A DNA stretch of 64,000 nucleotides, from the NCBI GenBank assembly GCA_012798265.1, contig JAAZNM010000005.1:1-64000 (forward strand). Direction: 5' to 3'. This stretch comes from Candidatus Roizmanbacteria bacterium. GTDB lineage: Bacteria; Patescibacteriota; Microgenomatia; UBA1406; GWC2-37-13. The notes beneath the pieces were generated by a model. That model saw only the letters and a program-made list of their open reading frames with translations. It made no database searches and was not told the origin of the DNA. Position 1 is the stretch's first letter. Each line of letters opens with the position of its first letter. A program made the translations under genes and the position numbers. Positions 1-7,444 of this stretch are shown piece after piece.

Positions 1-65
1 CACTCTCGCATCCTTCCTGACATTTACATTTTATCAAAAAAATACTATCAGACAGAGCCTTTTGA

Positions 66-71
66 TATACT
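66..71 (+). promoter_or_regulatory. -10 box of leaderless promoter
   Basis: TATACT ends 7 nt before the ATG at 79, so predicted transcription starts at or one base before the start codon. No Shine-Dalgarno sequence lies between. The -35 region is not distinctive. Confidence 0.55.
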
Positions 72-78
72 TTAGTCT

Positions 79-804
79 ATGGCTATCCAACCCGTATCGA
101 TTCCTGTCGGATCAGAAAAAATGGCCGGTTTGCTTTATGTTCCCGATCACAAGGAAGATAAAAAGTTTCCCTCGGTAGTTATTTTCCATGGACGGGGAAG
201 TTCTAAAAAGCGTTATCAGGACCGGGCCCAAGCCCTGGCCGAAAAAGGATTTCTGACGCTGGTTTTTGACTTCCGCGGATGCGGCGAAAGCGACGGTAAT
301 TTTTCCGAGCAGACCATTGCCATGGGTTTTGAAGACGCTGCCGCCGGATACGACTTCCTTAAAAATAATCCGCTTTGCGACCAAAATAGGGTAGGGGTTC
401 TCGGGGGCAGCTTCGGCGGCTATCAAGCGGCTTTGCTTTCGGGTAAGTATCCAATAAAATCATTGATACTGGCGGCCCCGGCTATTTATCAGGACGAGTG
501 GTGGGATATAGTTCCGGAGACGATGAGTCCCGAACGAAAAGGATTGTACCGACAACAGGGAGGTTTTGATGAAACAAAGTCCATGGAAACAATCGTCAAA
601 TACCCGGGCCAAATCCTTATTATCGAACACGAAAAGGATGAGATAATTCCCCAAAGGGTAACCGAAGCCTATTATAAAAATGCTTTAAGCGCCAAATCAA
701 AAGAAAGAAATGTAATCCCTGATGCTCCTCATGCCCTACATGACCAGAAATATTTGGTTCAGTCGATCAAACTCGTTACCGAATGGTTCACAAAAACTTT
801 ATAA
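79..804 (+). CDS. alpha/beta hydrolase (dienelactone hydrolase-like)
   Basis: A 241-aa cytoplasmic serine hydrolase of the alpha/beta fold; no signal peptide or membrane helix is seen. The nucleophile elbow GGSFGGYQ puts the catalytic serine near residue 111. The oxyanion-side HGRGSS motif lies near residue 37, an acidic residue is available in the EHEKDE stretch near 187, and the catalytic histidine is probably in PHALHD near 216. Length fits single-domain members of the family. The substrate cannot be told from sequence; an esterase or peptidase-like acyl hydrolase is equally possible. It is transcribed alone from a leaderless promoter and followed by a second, separately promoted gene. Confidence 0.85.
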   Translation: MAIQPVSIPVGSEKMAGLLYVPDHKEDKKFPSVVIFHGRGSSKKRYQDRAQALAEKGFLTLVFDFRGCGESDGNFSEQTIAMGFEDAAAGYDFLKNNPLCDQNRVGVLGGSFGGYQAALLSGKYPIKSLILAAPAIYQDEWWDIVPETMSPERKGLYRQQGGFDETKSMETIVKYPGQILIIEHEKDEIIPQRVTEAYYKNALSAKSKERNVIPDAPHALHDQKYLVQSIKLVTEWFTKTL

Positions 805-824
805 AAAACGAGTAAAAAAATCCC

Positions 825-854
825 TTGCTTTCCCTGGTGAAATTTCTCTATAAT
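825..854 (+). promoter_or_regulatory. Promoter with -35 TTGCTT and -10 TATAAT
   Basis: TTGCTT (825-830) and a perfect TATAAT (849-854) are 18 bp apart. The ATG at 864 is 9 nt past the -10 box, so the mRNA would have a leader of about 3 nt. Confidence 0.65.
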
Positions 855-863
855 GATCAGTCT

Positions 864-1307
864 ATGGATAACTCTAATCAAACCCCTAACCCCGAATTAA
901 AACCCGAAACCTCCGGCAAAACCGCCATGGGCATGGTTGAACTCGGTTCAATTATAAAAAGGTATCTGGCCGATATCGATAAGCTGAAAGAGCAGATGAA
1001 AGAATACAAGGCGATGTATGACGATGCTTTTACCAACGATGCCACTTACCAGCAAAACAACGAAAAGGTCAAAGAGTTGACCAAAGCAAAAAACGCCGTC
1101 AAGCAGACGATCGTCAAACAACCGGCGGTCGAAACTACCATCGTCAAAATCAAAGACCTTAAAGGCCAGATTAAAGACGCCCAAGAGGCTTTATCGGGTT
1201 ATCTCCAGGAGTATTACCGCGTATCAGGCACCAATATGCTCGAAGACGATCAGGGCGAAATTCTACAGATCGTACCGGTTTTCAAAATCGTCAGGAAACC
1301 CAAATGA
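864..1307 (+). CDS. Small coiled-coil protein of unknown function
   Basis: About 147 aa, hydrophilic and rich in Lys, Glu and Gln, with long predicted helices between residues 25 and 120 (heptad-like LKEQMKEYKAMYDDAF and VKIKDLKGQIKDAQEAL). I do not recognise the family. No signal peptide or membrane segment is visible, so it is probably cytoplasmic. The start was chosen at 864 because the TATAAT box sits just upstream; an in-frame start further upstream would lie on the -35 element. The gene converges on the zinc ABC operon with only 9 bp between stop codons. The C-terminus (IVPVFKIVRKPK) is short and basic. Confidence 0.6.
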   Translation: MDNSNQTPNPELKPETSGKTAMGMVELGSIIKRYLADIDKLKEQMKEYKAMYDDAFTNDATYQQNNEKVKELTKAKNAVKQTIVKQPAVETTIVKIKDLKGQIKDAQEALSGYLQEYYRVSGTNMLEDDQGEILQIVPVFKIVRKPK

Positions 1308-1316
1308 TCCTAAAGC

Positions 1317-2114
1317 TCAATCGCGGTTATAAAGATAACTGAAGATAAAAATAACGAGGTTGACGATAACGATCGTTCCACCGCTTGCCAAGCTAAAATA
1401 ATAGGAAAAAACTATTCCGGTTATAACCGACACCAGGGAGAATAAAACCGCTATAAATATCGTCTGTTTGAAATTTTTCTCCCACTGAAGACCGCTTATG
1501 ACGGGGATAATCATCAAAGCGCTTATAAGCAACACCCCGACTATCCGCATGGCAAGAGATACGGTGATAGCCGCCATAATTACAAGCAGGATATTGATAA
1601 GTCTTACCGGTAGCCCGGCGGCGCGTGCGAGATCTTCACTTAAGGCAATAAGGAAAAACTGCCGGTAAAAAACGGTCATAAACAAAAAAGTGACGAGTCC
1701 CAAGATTATTACCGTATAGATATCACCCTGACTGACAGTGTTGATGCTGCCGAAAAGATAGCTGACGAAGTTTACGTTAAGTCCTTTTGCCAAAGAAACC
1801 AGAACGACGGCTATAGCCAGACTTCCCGACAAAAACAAAGCTAAGACCGAATCACCCAACAGGTTTTTCCTCTCCCGCAACTCTTCCATACCGACCCCGG
1901 ACAGGACAGCCATCAACAAGGCACCGATAAAAGGGGAAAAACCCATAAACATACCTATTGCCACTCCGAGCAGCGACACGTGGGATAGAGTATCGGCAAT
2001 CAAAGAGTATCTTTTGACCACCAAAAACGTTCCGATAAGGGGAGCGATTACCGATATGACGACTCCGACAATCAAAGCTCTGGCAATAAAATCATACTGA
2101 AAAATTTCCAACAT
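1317..2114 (-). CDS. znuB: Metal ABC transporter permease (ZnuB/MntB family)
   Basis: A 265-aa polytopic membrane protein of the ABC-3 family, with about eight hydrophobic segments. It would form the membrane channel of a zinc (or manganese) importer together with the ATPase at 2116-2880 and the binding protein at 2853-3770. Family features include the N-terminal FIARALIVGVVISVIAPLIG segment and the ADTLSHVSLLGVAIG motif near residue 40. It is the last gene of the Fur-regulator/binding-protein/ATPase/permease operon and starts one base after the ATPase stop. Zinc is preferred over manganese on context only. Confidence 0.88.
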   Translation of the reverse strand: MLEIFQYDFIARALIVGVVISVIAPLIGTFLVVKRYSLIADTLSHVSLLGVAIGMFMGFSPFIGALLMAVLSGVGMEELRERKNLLGDSVLALFLSGSLAIAVVLVSLAKGLNVNFVSYLFGSINTVSQGDIYTVIILGLVTFLFMTVFYRQFFLIALSEDLARAAGLPVRLINILLVIMAAITVSLAMRIVGVLLISALMIIPVISGLQWEKNFKQTIFIAVLFSLVSVITGIVFSYYFSLASGGTIVIVNLVIFIFSYLYNRD

Positions 2115-2115
2115 A

Positions 2116-2880
2116 TTATTGATGTGAATGAGTTAAGGTTTTGATCTTATCCCCGTAAAGTTCTTTGATGATTTTTTCCTTGTCAAAATGTTTCGTATGC
2201 GTATGACAAACCAGTTTTTTATTTAAACACATTATATGGGTCGCTTCTTTGGTGATTATTTCGACATCGTGGGAGATGAACATTATCGTCATTCCGTATT
2301 CGCCGTTAAGCCTCTTCAAAAACGCATAGAACCTTTCCTGAGAGGCGATATCGACTCCGGTAGTCGGTTCGTCAAGTATCAAAACCTCGGGACGGCCAAC
2401 CAAAGCCCGGGCTATAAAAACCAGCTGGCGTTCGCCGCCTGACAGGTGGTTAATCAGCTTATCCTTAAGCTTTTCTATACCGGTCAACTGGTCGATTGTT
2501 TTTATGGTCTGCCTGTCTTTATGGCTTTGTCTGCCGAAAAGGCCGAGTTTCGGGGTAAGCCCGCTTTCGATAACTTCGTTAACGGTTGCCGGAAAGTCAA
2601 AGTTCGTCCCCGATATTCCCTGGGGGACATAAGCCAGGCGAAATCTGTCCTTTAACCTTGAGATGTCCTCGCCAAATAAAGTAATCTCGCCCGAATCAGG
2701 TTTGATCAAACCGAGCAGAATTTTGATTAGGGTGCTTTTGCCACTGCCGTTGGGACCGATAATTCCCAGGTAGTCTCCTTTTGAAACATCAAAATTGACC
2801 TCGTCAAGTATTTTGTTTCTTCCGTAATTAAAACTTAAACCGGAAACTTTTATTATCTGGCCAGAATCGGCGGCTGACAT
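2116..2880 (-). CDS. znuC: Metal ABC transporter ATP-binding protein (ZnuC-like)
   Basis: A 254-aa ABC ATPase with Walker A GPNGSGKST near residue 42, signature LSGGERQ near residue 145, Walker B VLILDEPTTGVD near 165 and the switch histidine in ISHD near 200. The C-terminus is His-rich (CHTHTKHFDKE, LTHSHQ), common in zinc-transporter ATPases and possibly metal-binding. Its start overlaps the end of the binding-protein gene by 28 bp, which implies translational coupling. Confidence 0.92.
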   Translation of the reverse strand: MSAADSGQIIKVSGLSFNYGRNKILDEVNFDVSKGDYLGIIGPNGSGKSTLIKILLGLIKPDSGEITLFGEDISRLKDRFRLAYVPQGISGTNFDFPATVNEVIESGLTPKLGLFGRQSHKDRQTIKTIDQLTGIEKLKDKLINHLSGGERQLVFIARALVGRPEVLILDEPTTGVDIASQERFYAFLKRLNGEYGMTIMFISHDVEIITKEATHIMCLNKKLVCHTHTKHFDKEKIIKELYGDKIKTLTHSHQ

Positions 2881-3770
2881 ATTAAAGCTTTTTTAAGAAC
2901 TTCAAGATTATCTTCAATAATATTAATATAATTATATCCCCTTTGCTCTTCTTCTTTAGTCAGGCCTTCGGCGGCGTTTAAAACGGCAGTCTGGGCACCG
3001 GCTTCCCTGGCTATCGTCTCCGAAAGCTTTGGGCTGACGAGTGTCTCGAAAAACACGTATTTAACGCCGTTTTTTTTGACCAAATCAACAATCTCAGCCA
3101 TCTTTTTTGCCGATGGTTCCTCATCCGGAGAAACACCCGAGATGGCAACTATTCTAAGGTTGTAACGTTCGGCAAAATACTCAAAGGCATCGTGAGCGGT
3201 TACAATCTCCCGAAGCAAACATTTTGAAAGACCTTCCCTGATTGACAAGTCAAGGTTGGAAAGCTTTGTCTTTAAGGCATCGGCCCGTTTTTTGTAAATA
3301 TCTTTGTTTTTCGGATCAATATCTGTCAAAGCATCTGCAATAACCTCAACCTGCTTAATATTGTTTTTCGGATCAATCCAAAAATGAGGATCGTCGATAT
3401 TTTCTATCTTAATCAGGGAAAAATAGGAGGACATGTTTATGGTTTTGGTCGTTTTCGGATTCAGGTTACCGGCAATCTTGTCGGCCCAGGAGTCGAGACC
3501 GACGCCGTTATATATAAATAGTTGGGATTTGTATATCTTTTCGATGTCTTTGATACTTGGCTCGTATTCATGCGGTTCAGCCCCGGCCGGCGTCAGATTG
3601 GAAACTTCAACCAAATCGCCGCCGACCTCTTTGGCAAAAAACGCCAAAGGATAGAAACTGGCGCTAACTTTAACCTTACCGTTGGGTAAATCAGTGTTTT
3701 TGCTTGTTAAAGCGATAAAAAAACATGCAACAAAGAACAGGACGATCAAAGATACGATTAGTTTTTTCAT
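2853..3770 (-). CDS. znuA: Metal-binding lipoprotein/periplasmic component (ZnuA-like)
   Basis: About 305 aa, with an N-terminal hydrophobic signal or anchor (residues 4-22) and the cluster A-1 fold typical of zinc/manganese binding proteins. Metal-ligand positions are recognisable: HEYEPS, DDPHFWIDP, VTAHDAFEYFAERY and the acidic FFETLVSPK. There is no long His/Asp-rich loop of the proteobacterial ZnuA kind. The start at 3770 was chosen because its ATG overlaps the regulator's TGA stop as ATGA. Starts 6 and 15 nt upstream are possible. A cysteine lies in the hydrophobic segment, but the surrounding residues do not form a clear lipobox. Confidence 0.9.
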   Translation of the reverse strand: MKKLIVSLIVLFFVACFFIALTSKNTDLPNGKVKVSASFYPLAFFAKEVGGDLVEVSNLTPAGAEPHEYEPSIKDIEKIYKSQLFIYNGVGLDSWADKIAGNLNPKTTKTINMSSYFSLIKIENIDDPHFWIDPKNNIKQVEVIADALTDIDPKNKDIYKKRADALKTKLSNLDLSIREGLSKCLLREIVTAHDAFEYFAERYNLRIVAISGVSPDEEPSAKKMAEIVDLVKKNGVKYVFFETLVSPKLSETIAREAGAQTAVLNAAEGLTKEEEQRGYNYINIIEDNLEVLKKALICQPPILAR

Positions 3771-4195
3771 AGACATTTTGAACAACGACCGAAAAAATCA
3801 AGCCGGTGGGAATTTATAATAAAAGATTGATTGACGATGACTTTTTTTTCGATATCTTGAAGCTCACTGTCAAAAAAGCAGCTGTCAATATCTTCTATGG
3901 AACCACAGCTCAAACAGACAAGATGGTGATGATGGGGGAGAGAGGTCAATTCATATCGGAAATTACCCTCCTGAAATTCGATTTTATTTATCAAATCTTT
4001 TTTTTCAAAGGTATTCAAGGTACGAAAAACCGTAACCCGGTTGAATTTTATCTTTCTTCTCTTCAGATAGGCGATAACGTCATTGGCCGATATCGGACGG
4101 TGACTTTTTTTGAAAAAAGACAAAATTTCTTCTCTTAAATAGGTAGATTTTAAACCTTCAAGATCCAGGACTTTATTTCTTGATTTTTTTGACAT
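3767..4195 (-). CDS. Fur-family metalloregulator (Fur/Zur type)
   Basis: A 142-aa regulator with an N-terminal winged helix (recognition region KFNRVTVFRTLNTFEKKDL, about residues 50-68) and a C-terminal metal domain. A PHHHH cluster near residue 87 and two CxxC pairs (CLSC near 94 and CSKC near 138) form the structural zinc site seen in Fur, Zur and PerR. It heads the ABC uptake operon and its stop overlaps the binding-protein ATG. A perfect inverted repeat just upstream is a likely autoregulatory operator. The start at 4195 fits family length; an upstream in-frame extension would run into the preceding gene. Zinc sensing is the best guess from context. Confidence 0.88.
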   Translation of the reverse strand: MSKKSRNKVLDLEGLKSTYLREEILSFFKKSHRPISANDVIAYLKRRKIKFNRVTVFRTLNTFEKKDLINKIEFQEGNFRYELTSLPHHHHLVCLSCGSIEDIDSCFFDSELQDIEKKVIVNQSFIINSHRLDFFGRCSKCL

Positions 4196-4206
4196 ATAAA
4201 ATAAAT

Positions 4207-4225
4207 AATGCAACTTAGTTGCATT
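4207..4225 (-). promoter_or_regulatory. Candidate Fur/Zur operator (9-1-9 inverted repeat)
   Basis: A perfect palindrome with 9-bp arms and one central base (AATGCAACT-T-AGTTGCATT). It lies 12 bp upstream of the regulator start, within the promoter region of the metal-uptake operon. The 7-1-7 symmetry of its core is typical of Fur-family sites. Confidence 0.7.
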
Positions 4226-4260
4226 TATTTTAGATAAAAAAATATCATAAATCAACCGGA

Positions 4261-5451
4261 TTATTCTTTGGCACAACCGAATTGAAAACCGCATGAAGGA
4301 CAGGCTTTGGTCCAGCTGCTTGGATCGCTTTTTTTCTCGCCGGGAATAGTAGCGCCGCAACCGGGGCAACAGTAATCATCATACCGCTCGGACGTCTTCA
4401 TTAACTCCGATAAAGTTTTATAGGTAAGTTTCCCTTGCTCGCCGAATATTTTTTCCGCCAGATTACCGAATGAAGCAGCCGTCACCGACGGACAACTGCC
4501 GCCGGTTATCTCGGGGTCCTGCTTAAGATAATGGCTGTAGGCCAAACGGATTAGGTCCGGATTGAAAAAACGGCTATCCGCACCGACTGGCCCATGGTCG
4601 ATAACAAAGGCGGCATTTTTTTCATGACGAGTCAGATCTTCGGCCCGGTTATAAATGACCTTATGGTACATTTTTGCCTCATCGCTTTGGCCGTTAACAA
4701 CGGCATTTTTATAAAGATAAAGCCATTCGTTAAGTAGGGAATCACCAAGAATGGTATTGAAAAAGTCCACCGATTGACTCATATCGGAGAAACCGATTGT
4801 TTGGTAAACACGCTTGAGCAGCTCTTCGGGTTGGCTTGCCTCATAAAGTAACGGCTGTCTTAGAAAATCCTTTTCGTCTTTTATCTCCATAAACTCCGAT
4901 CTGTCACTTATAGGAAGACCCGACAGAATCCGCCAACTCTGGGTAAATGACGAGTCTTCGTTAAGATATCGGACAATCTGCGTCTCCACCGCATCTCCCG
5001 ACTTTTTGAGATAAACGAAAAGGAATCCGTAATCGCCGAACCCTTCGATACCGGGCGAGGGAGGGGAGAGCCAAAAAGCCAAGTTGGCCTGAGAACTTTT
5101 AAAAGCCTTCTCAATAGCCGAAAAACCGTCGAACTCCGCCTGTTCCCGACTTGACGCGGCACCGAAAGGAGGAATTGCCTGCCTGTAACTCTCTTTTATG
5201 GGAGAAGCTATCCCATCGTAATAAAAACCGTCTTCCCCTAAACGATAATGTATCCGGTCAAAAGGAACTTTGCCGACAAACTCACCTAAAAAACGGTAAA
5301 TATTATTATCTATATAGGAAGAAATTTTTTCCCAGGGATCGCCTTTTTTTATCTGTTGGGATACAAGGGCGATTTCGTTGTCAACATTGTAGAAATGGGA
5401 AAGGGAATAGGTTTTGCACTCGAAGTGACGACAGTTATCTTTACGTTCCAT
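4261..5451 (-). CDS. Unknown zinc-ribbon protein under cobalamin riboswitch control
   Basis: A 396-aa soluble protein that I do not recognise. The only clear domain is a C-terminal zinc ribbon at about residues 361-393: CCPGCG, a 20-residue spacer, then CPSCGFQFGC. The central part is mixed alpha/beta, with a conserved-looking GIEGFGDYGFLFVYLKKSG segment and an FVIDHGPVGADSRFF segment that could hold catalytic His/Asp residues. No signal peptide or membrane helix is seen. The leader is a full cobalamin riboswitch, so expression should fall when adenosyl- or methylcobalamin is abundant. This predicts a role in B12 salvage, or in a B12-independent substitute reaction. The gene is followed by the Fur-type regulator after 65 bp holding that operon's operator. 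Confidence 0.75.
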   Translation of the reverse strand: MERKDNCRHFECKTYSLSHFYNVDNEIALVSQQIKKGDPWEKISSYIDNNIYRFLGEFVGKVPFDRIHYRLGEDGFYYDGIASPIKESYRQAIPPFGAASSREQAEFDGFSAIEKAFKSSQANLAFWLSPPSPGIEGFGDYGFLFVYLKKSGDAVETQIVRYLNEDSSFTQSWRILSGLPISDRSEFMEIKDEKDFLRQPLLYEASQPEELLKRVYQTIGFSDMSQSVDFFNTILGDSLLNEWLYLYKNAVVNGQSDEAKMYHKVIYNRAEDLTRHEKNAAFVIDHGPVGADSRFFNPDLIRLAYSHYLKQDPEITGGSCPSVTAASFGNLAEKIFGEQGKLTYKTLSELMKTSERYDDYCCPGCGATIPGEKKSDPSSWTKACPSCGFQFGCAKE

Positions 5452-5454
5452 AAA

Positions 5455-5640
5455 CTCTCCCTGCGACGGGGAAAATCATCGATTTGGTCGGTCTTCGGAC
5501 TCGGCCTCGCCAAAGCCCAGCTTAAGCTGGACGAAGGCGGGCTCTCACCGCTGCGGCACAGTCCGGGATTTACACCCGGTTCCCTCTTTGAAAAAATAAG
5601 CCTTCTTGTTTTTAAAGACAATGGCTTACAACACCAAATC
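5455..5640 (-). promoter_or_regulatory. Cobalamin riboswitch
   Basis: Read on the minus strand, the conserved core is present in order: AGAGGGAA, then GGGTGTAAATCCCGGACTGT, then GCCGCAGCGGTGAGAG (the B12-box region, about 5540-5560), a variable hairpin (CCAGCTTAAGCTGG), then GAGTCCGAAGACCGACC (about 5486-5502). These match the cobalamin riboswitch consensus around the B12 box and the downstream GAAGACC helix. The element ends beside a GGGAG Shine-Dalgarno-like sequence and the ATG at 5451. Translational control by masking the ribosome site is therefore plausible; no intrinsic terminator is evident after it. Confidence 0.93.
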
Positions 5641-5717
5641 TCAAAAAACCAACAAATAACCGTTAACTTTATACAACTTTTGCTTTCCCTTTGCAAGAAG
5701 AATATATCTAAAAAATA

Positions 5718-5924
5718 CTAGGAAGAATTTATCCATTTTGAAAAACAGTTCAAAGCTATGATTCCGACTATAAAATATATAAATAAAAGAATAATAAATC
5801 CGTAAGGAAGATATCTTTTTGGAATACCGAGAAACTTTTTAGGTAACTTTGGCCAAAATATTTTTAAAAAAGAAAAGTATATAAACCCTAAAAAAACAAC
5901 TCCCAATAACATATAATCTTCCAC
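5718..5924 (-). CDS. Small two-helix membrane protein
   Basis: A 68-aa protein with two strongly hydrophobic segments (about residues 5-23 and 41-60) joined by a basic loop containing KLPKKFLGIPKRYLPYG. The family is not recognised. A GTG start is supported by position: an extended -10 element TGTTATACT ends 6 nt upstream, so the predicted transcript starts exactly on the GTG. It lies directly upstream of, and in the same direction as, the cobalamin riboswitch. Confidence 0.6.
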   Translation of the reverse strand: MEDYMLLGVVFLGFIYFSFLKIFWPKLPKKFLGIPKRYLPYGFIILLFIYFIVGIIALNCFSKWINSS

Positions 5925-5930
5925 AAGATT

Positions 5931-5936
5931 AGTATA
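5931..5936 (-). promoter_or_regulatory. Extended -10 box, leaderless GTG promoter
   Basis: On the minus strand TATACT is preceded by TGT, an extended -10. The start codon of the 68-aa protein begins 7 nt past its last base, so the mRNA would be leaderless. Confidence 0.55.
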
Positions 5937-5962
5937 ACAGACTAAAATGTTTCAATTTAATA

Positions 5963-5992
5963 TTGAAAACCTTAGTAGAAATCAGATACAAT
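5963..5992 (+). promoter_or_regulatory. Promoter of the DsbA-like gene
   Basis: TTGAAA (5963-5968) and TACAAT (5987-5992) are 18 bp apart. The ATG at 6002 follows the predicted start site by about 3 nt. Confidence 0.6.
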
Positions 5993-6001
5993 AACAAAAC
6001 C

Positions 6002-6643
6002 ATGGAAAAAAAGAATATCATCTGGGCGGTTCTGTCGACTCTGGCTGTTTTTGCCTTTCTGACGGTTTTTTACGTCTTATCTCTTGGCGAGCAACAAAAA
6101 GTTTATAAGGAAATAAATACCGTAAACAACGACGATCATGTGAAATGGTCGGCAAAAAAACAAAAAGTATTGGTTGAGTATAGCGACTTCCAGTGTCCGG
6201 CATGCAAAAACTTTCACGAATATTTAAGATCGCTTGAGGCGACAACCAGCTCCGCTATTGGCATTCCCCAAAAAGTCACCCTGGTCTTCCGCAATTTTCC
6301 TCTTTATGAGATACATCCTGTCTCGTTGGAAGCGGCCTATGCGGCCGAAGCAGCCGGTAAACAGGGAAAATTTTGGGAGATGGCCGACCTTTTGTACGCT
6401 AACCAATCAGAATGGATCAACAAAAACTATAACCAACTGTTTGTCGAGTACGCCAAACAGTTGGGACTTGACCCGGAACGGTTTAACAAAGACATAAAAA
6501 GCCAAGAGGTAAAAGACAAAGTCAAAAAAGACATGACTTCGGGTACAAATATTGGGATCAATGCGACTCCGACCTTTTTTCTTGACGGAAAAAAACTGGG
6601 CGACTTCTCTTCCTTTGACGAGTTCAAAAAACTTCTGGAATAA
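6002..6643 (+). CDS. DsbA-family thiol:disulfide oxidoreductase, membrane-anchored
   Basis: A 213-aa protein with an N-terminal transmembrane anchor (residues 7-27) and an extracytoplasmic thioredoxin fold of the DsbA/thioredoxin_4 type. The active site CPAC is at residues 65-68 within EYSDFQCPACKNF, and the cis-proline motif NATPTFF is near residue 195. It probably introduces or isomerises disulfides in exported proteins; the Cys-rich dockerin protein at 21917-23311 is one possible client. The start at 6002 is set by the promoter just upstream. An upstream in-frame ATG would overlap the -35 element. Confidence 0.9.
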   Translation: MEKKNIIWAVLSTLAVFAFLTVFYVLSLGEQQKVYKEINTVNNDDHVKWSAKKQKVLVEYSDFQCPACKNFHEYLRSLEATTSSAIGIPQKVTLVFRNFPLYEIHPVSLEAAYAAEAAGKQGKFWEMADLLYANQSEWINKNYNQLFVEYAKQLGLDPERFNKDIKSQEVKDKVKKDMTSGTNIGINATPTFFLDGKKLGDFSSFDEFKKLLE

Positions 6644-6703
6644 TCATTCCGAACAAACTCGCCTAAAAATTGATAAAATTAATAAACAGAGCCATATAAT
6701 GAT

Positions 6704-7444
6704 ATGTTTATTAACATAAGAGGAAAAAAAATCCACTACCGGATGCGGGGACAAGGTGTAAGAACCATGATCTTGGTCCACGGCTGGGGAGGTTCAATCG
6801 AAAGCCTTGAAAAACTTTCTTGTCTGCTGTCAAAAAAATACGTGACCATTACCCTTGATCTGCCCGGTTTTGGCCAAAGCCAGTTACCTGATCCCGATTG
6901 GGGAGTCGAAGAGTATTCACAAGTATTACTGGGCCTGTTAAAACAACTCGGCATAAAAAAGACTGTCTACTTTGGTCATTCATTCGGCGGAAGCCTGGGA
7001 GTATATATCGCCTCGCATTACCAAGTAATTGACGGCCTTATCCTTTGTGGCGCTTCGTTCAAAAGAGACAACGTTCAGTCACAAACCACCAAACGGTTAA
7101 AAAAGATGTTCCGGTCCGCCCCTTTTTTAAACAGATTCGAAATGCTGATAAAAAAATTTTATTACCGGATTTTTTTCCCAAACTCCGACCTCATCAGGTA
7201 TCCCTCCCTTGAAAATAACTTCAAAAAGATCATGGCCGAAGATATGACCGGATATCTGGACAAAATAAAGACTAAAGTCTTAGTTGTTTGGGGGGAAGAA
7301 GACAAGCAAACCCCGCTTGACTTGACTCTCCTTCTGAAGAAAAAAATCCCTCAGGCAAAACTGACGGTTTTTCCGGATATCGGGCATAACCTGCCACTGG
7401 CTTTTCCGGAAAAAGTTTATCAAGAAATCGATAAATTCCTATGA
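6704..7444 (+). CDS. alpha/beta hydrolase
   Basis: A 246-aa hydrolase with HGWGGS near residue 26, nucleophile elbow GHSFGGS (serine 93), acid residue in WGEEDKQTP near 200 and histidine in DIGHNLP near 226: a complete catalytic triad. It opens a run of four overlapping genes with the MurF-like ligase, an aminotransferase and FemAB, so a role in envelope chemistry is plausible. The exact substrate is unknown. Its TGA stop overlaps the next ATG (ATGA). A TATAAT box ends only 3 nt before the ATG at 6704, so either the promoter lies elsewhere or the start is slightly downstream. Confidence 0.87.
   Translation: MFINIRGKKIHYRMRGQGVRTMILVHGWGGSIESLEKLSCLLSKKYVTITLDLPGFGQSQLPDPDWGVEEYSQVLLGLLKQLGIKKTVYFGHSFGGSLGVYIASHYQVIDGLILCGASFKRDNVQSQTTKRLKKMFRSAPFLNRFEMLIKKFYYRIFFPNSDLIRYPSLENNFKKIMAEDMTGYLDKIKTKVLVVWGEEDKQTPLDLTLLLKKKIPQAKLTVFPDIGHNLPLAFPEKVYQEIDKFL

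Noticed and set aside
5356-5721. Plus-strand open frame of 121 codons across the riboswitch
   Set aside because: It is the antisense of the cobalamin riboswitch and the start of the gene it controls, with no promoter or protein-like pattern.
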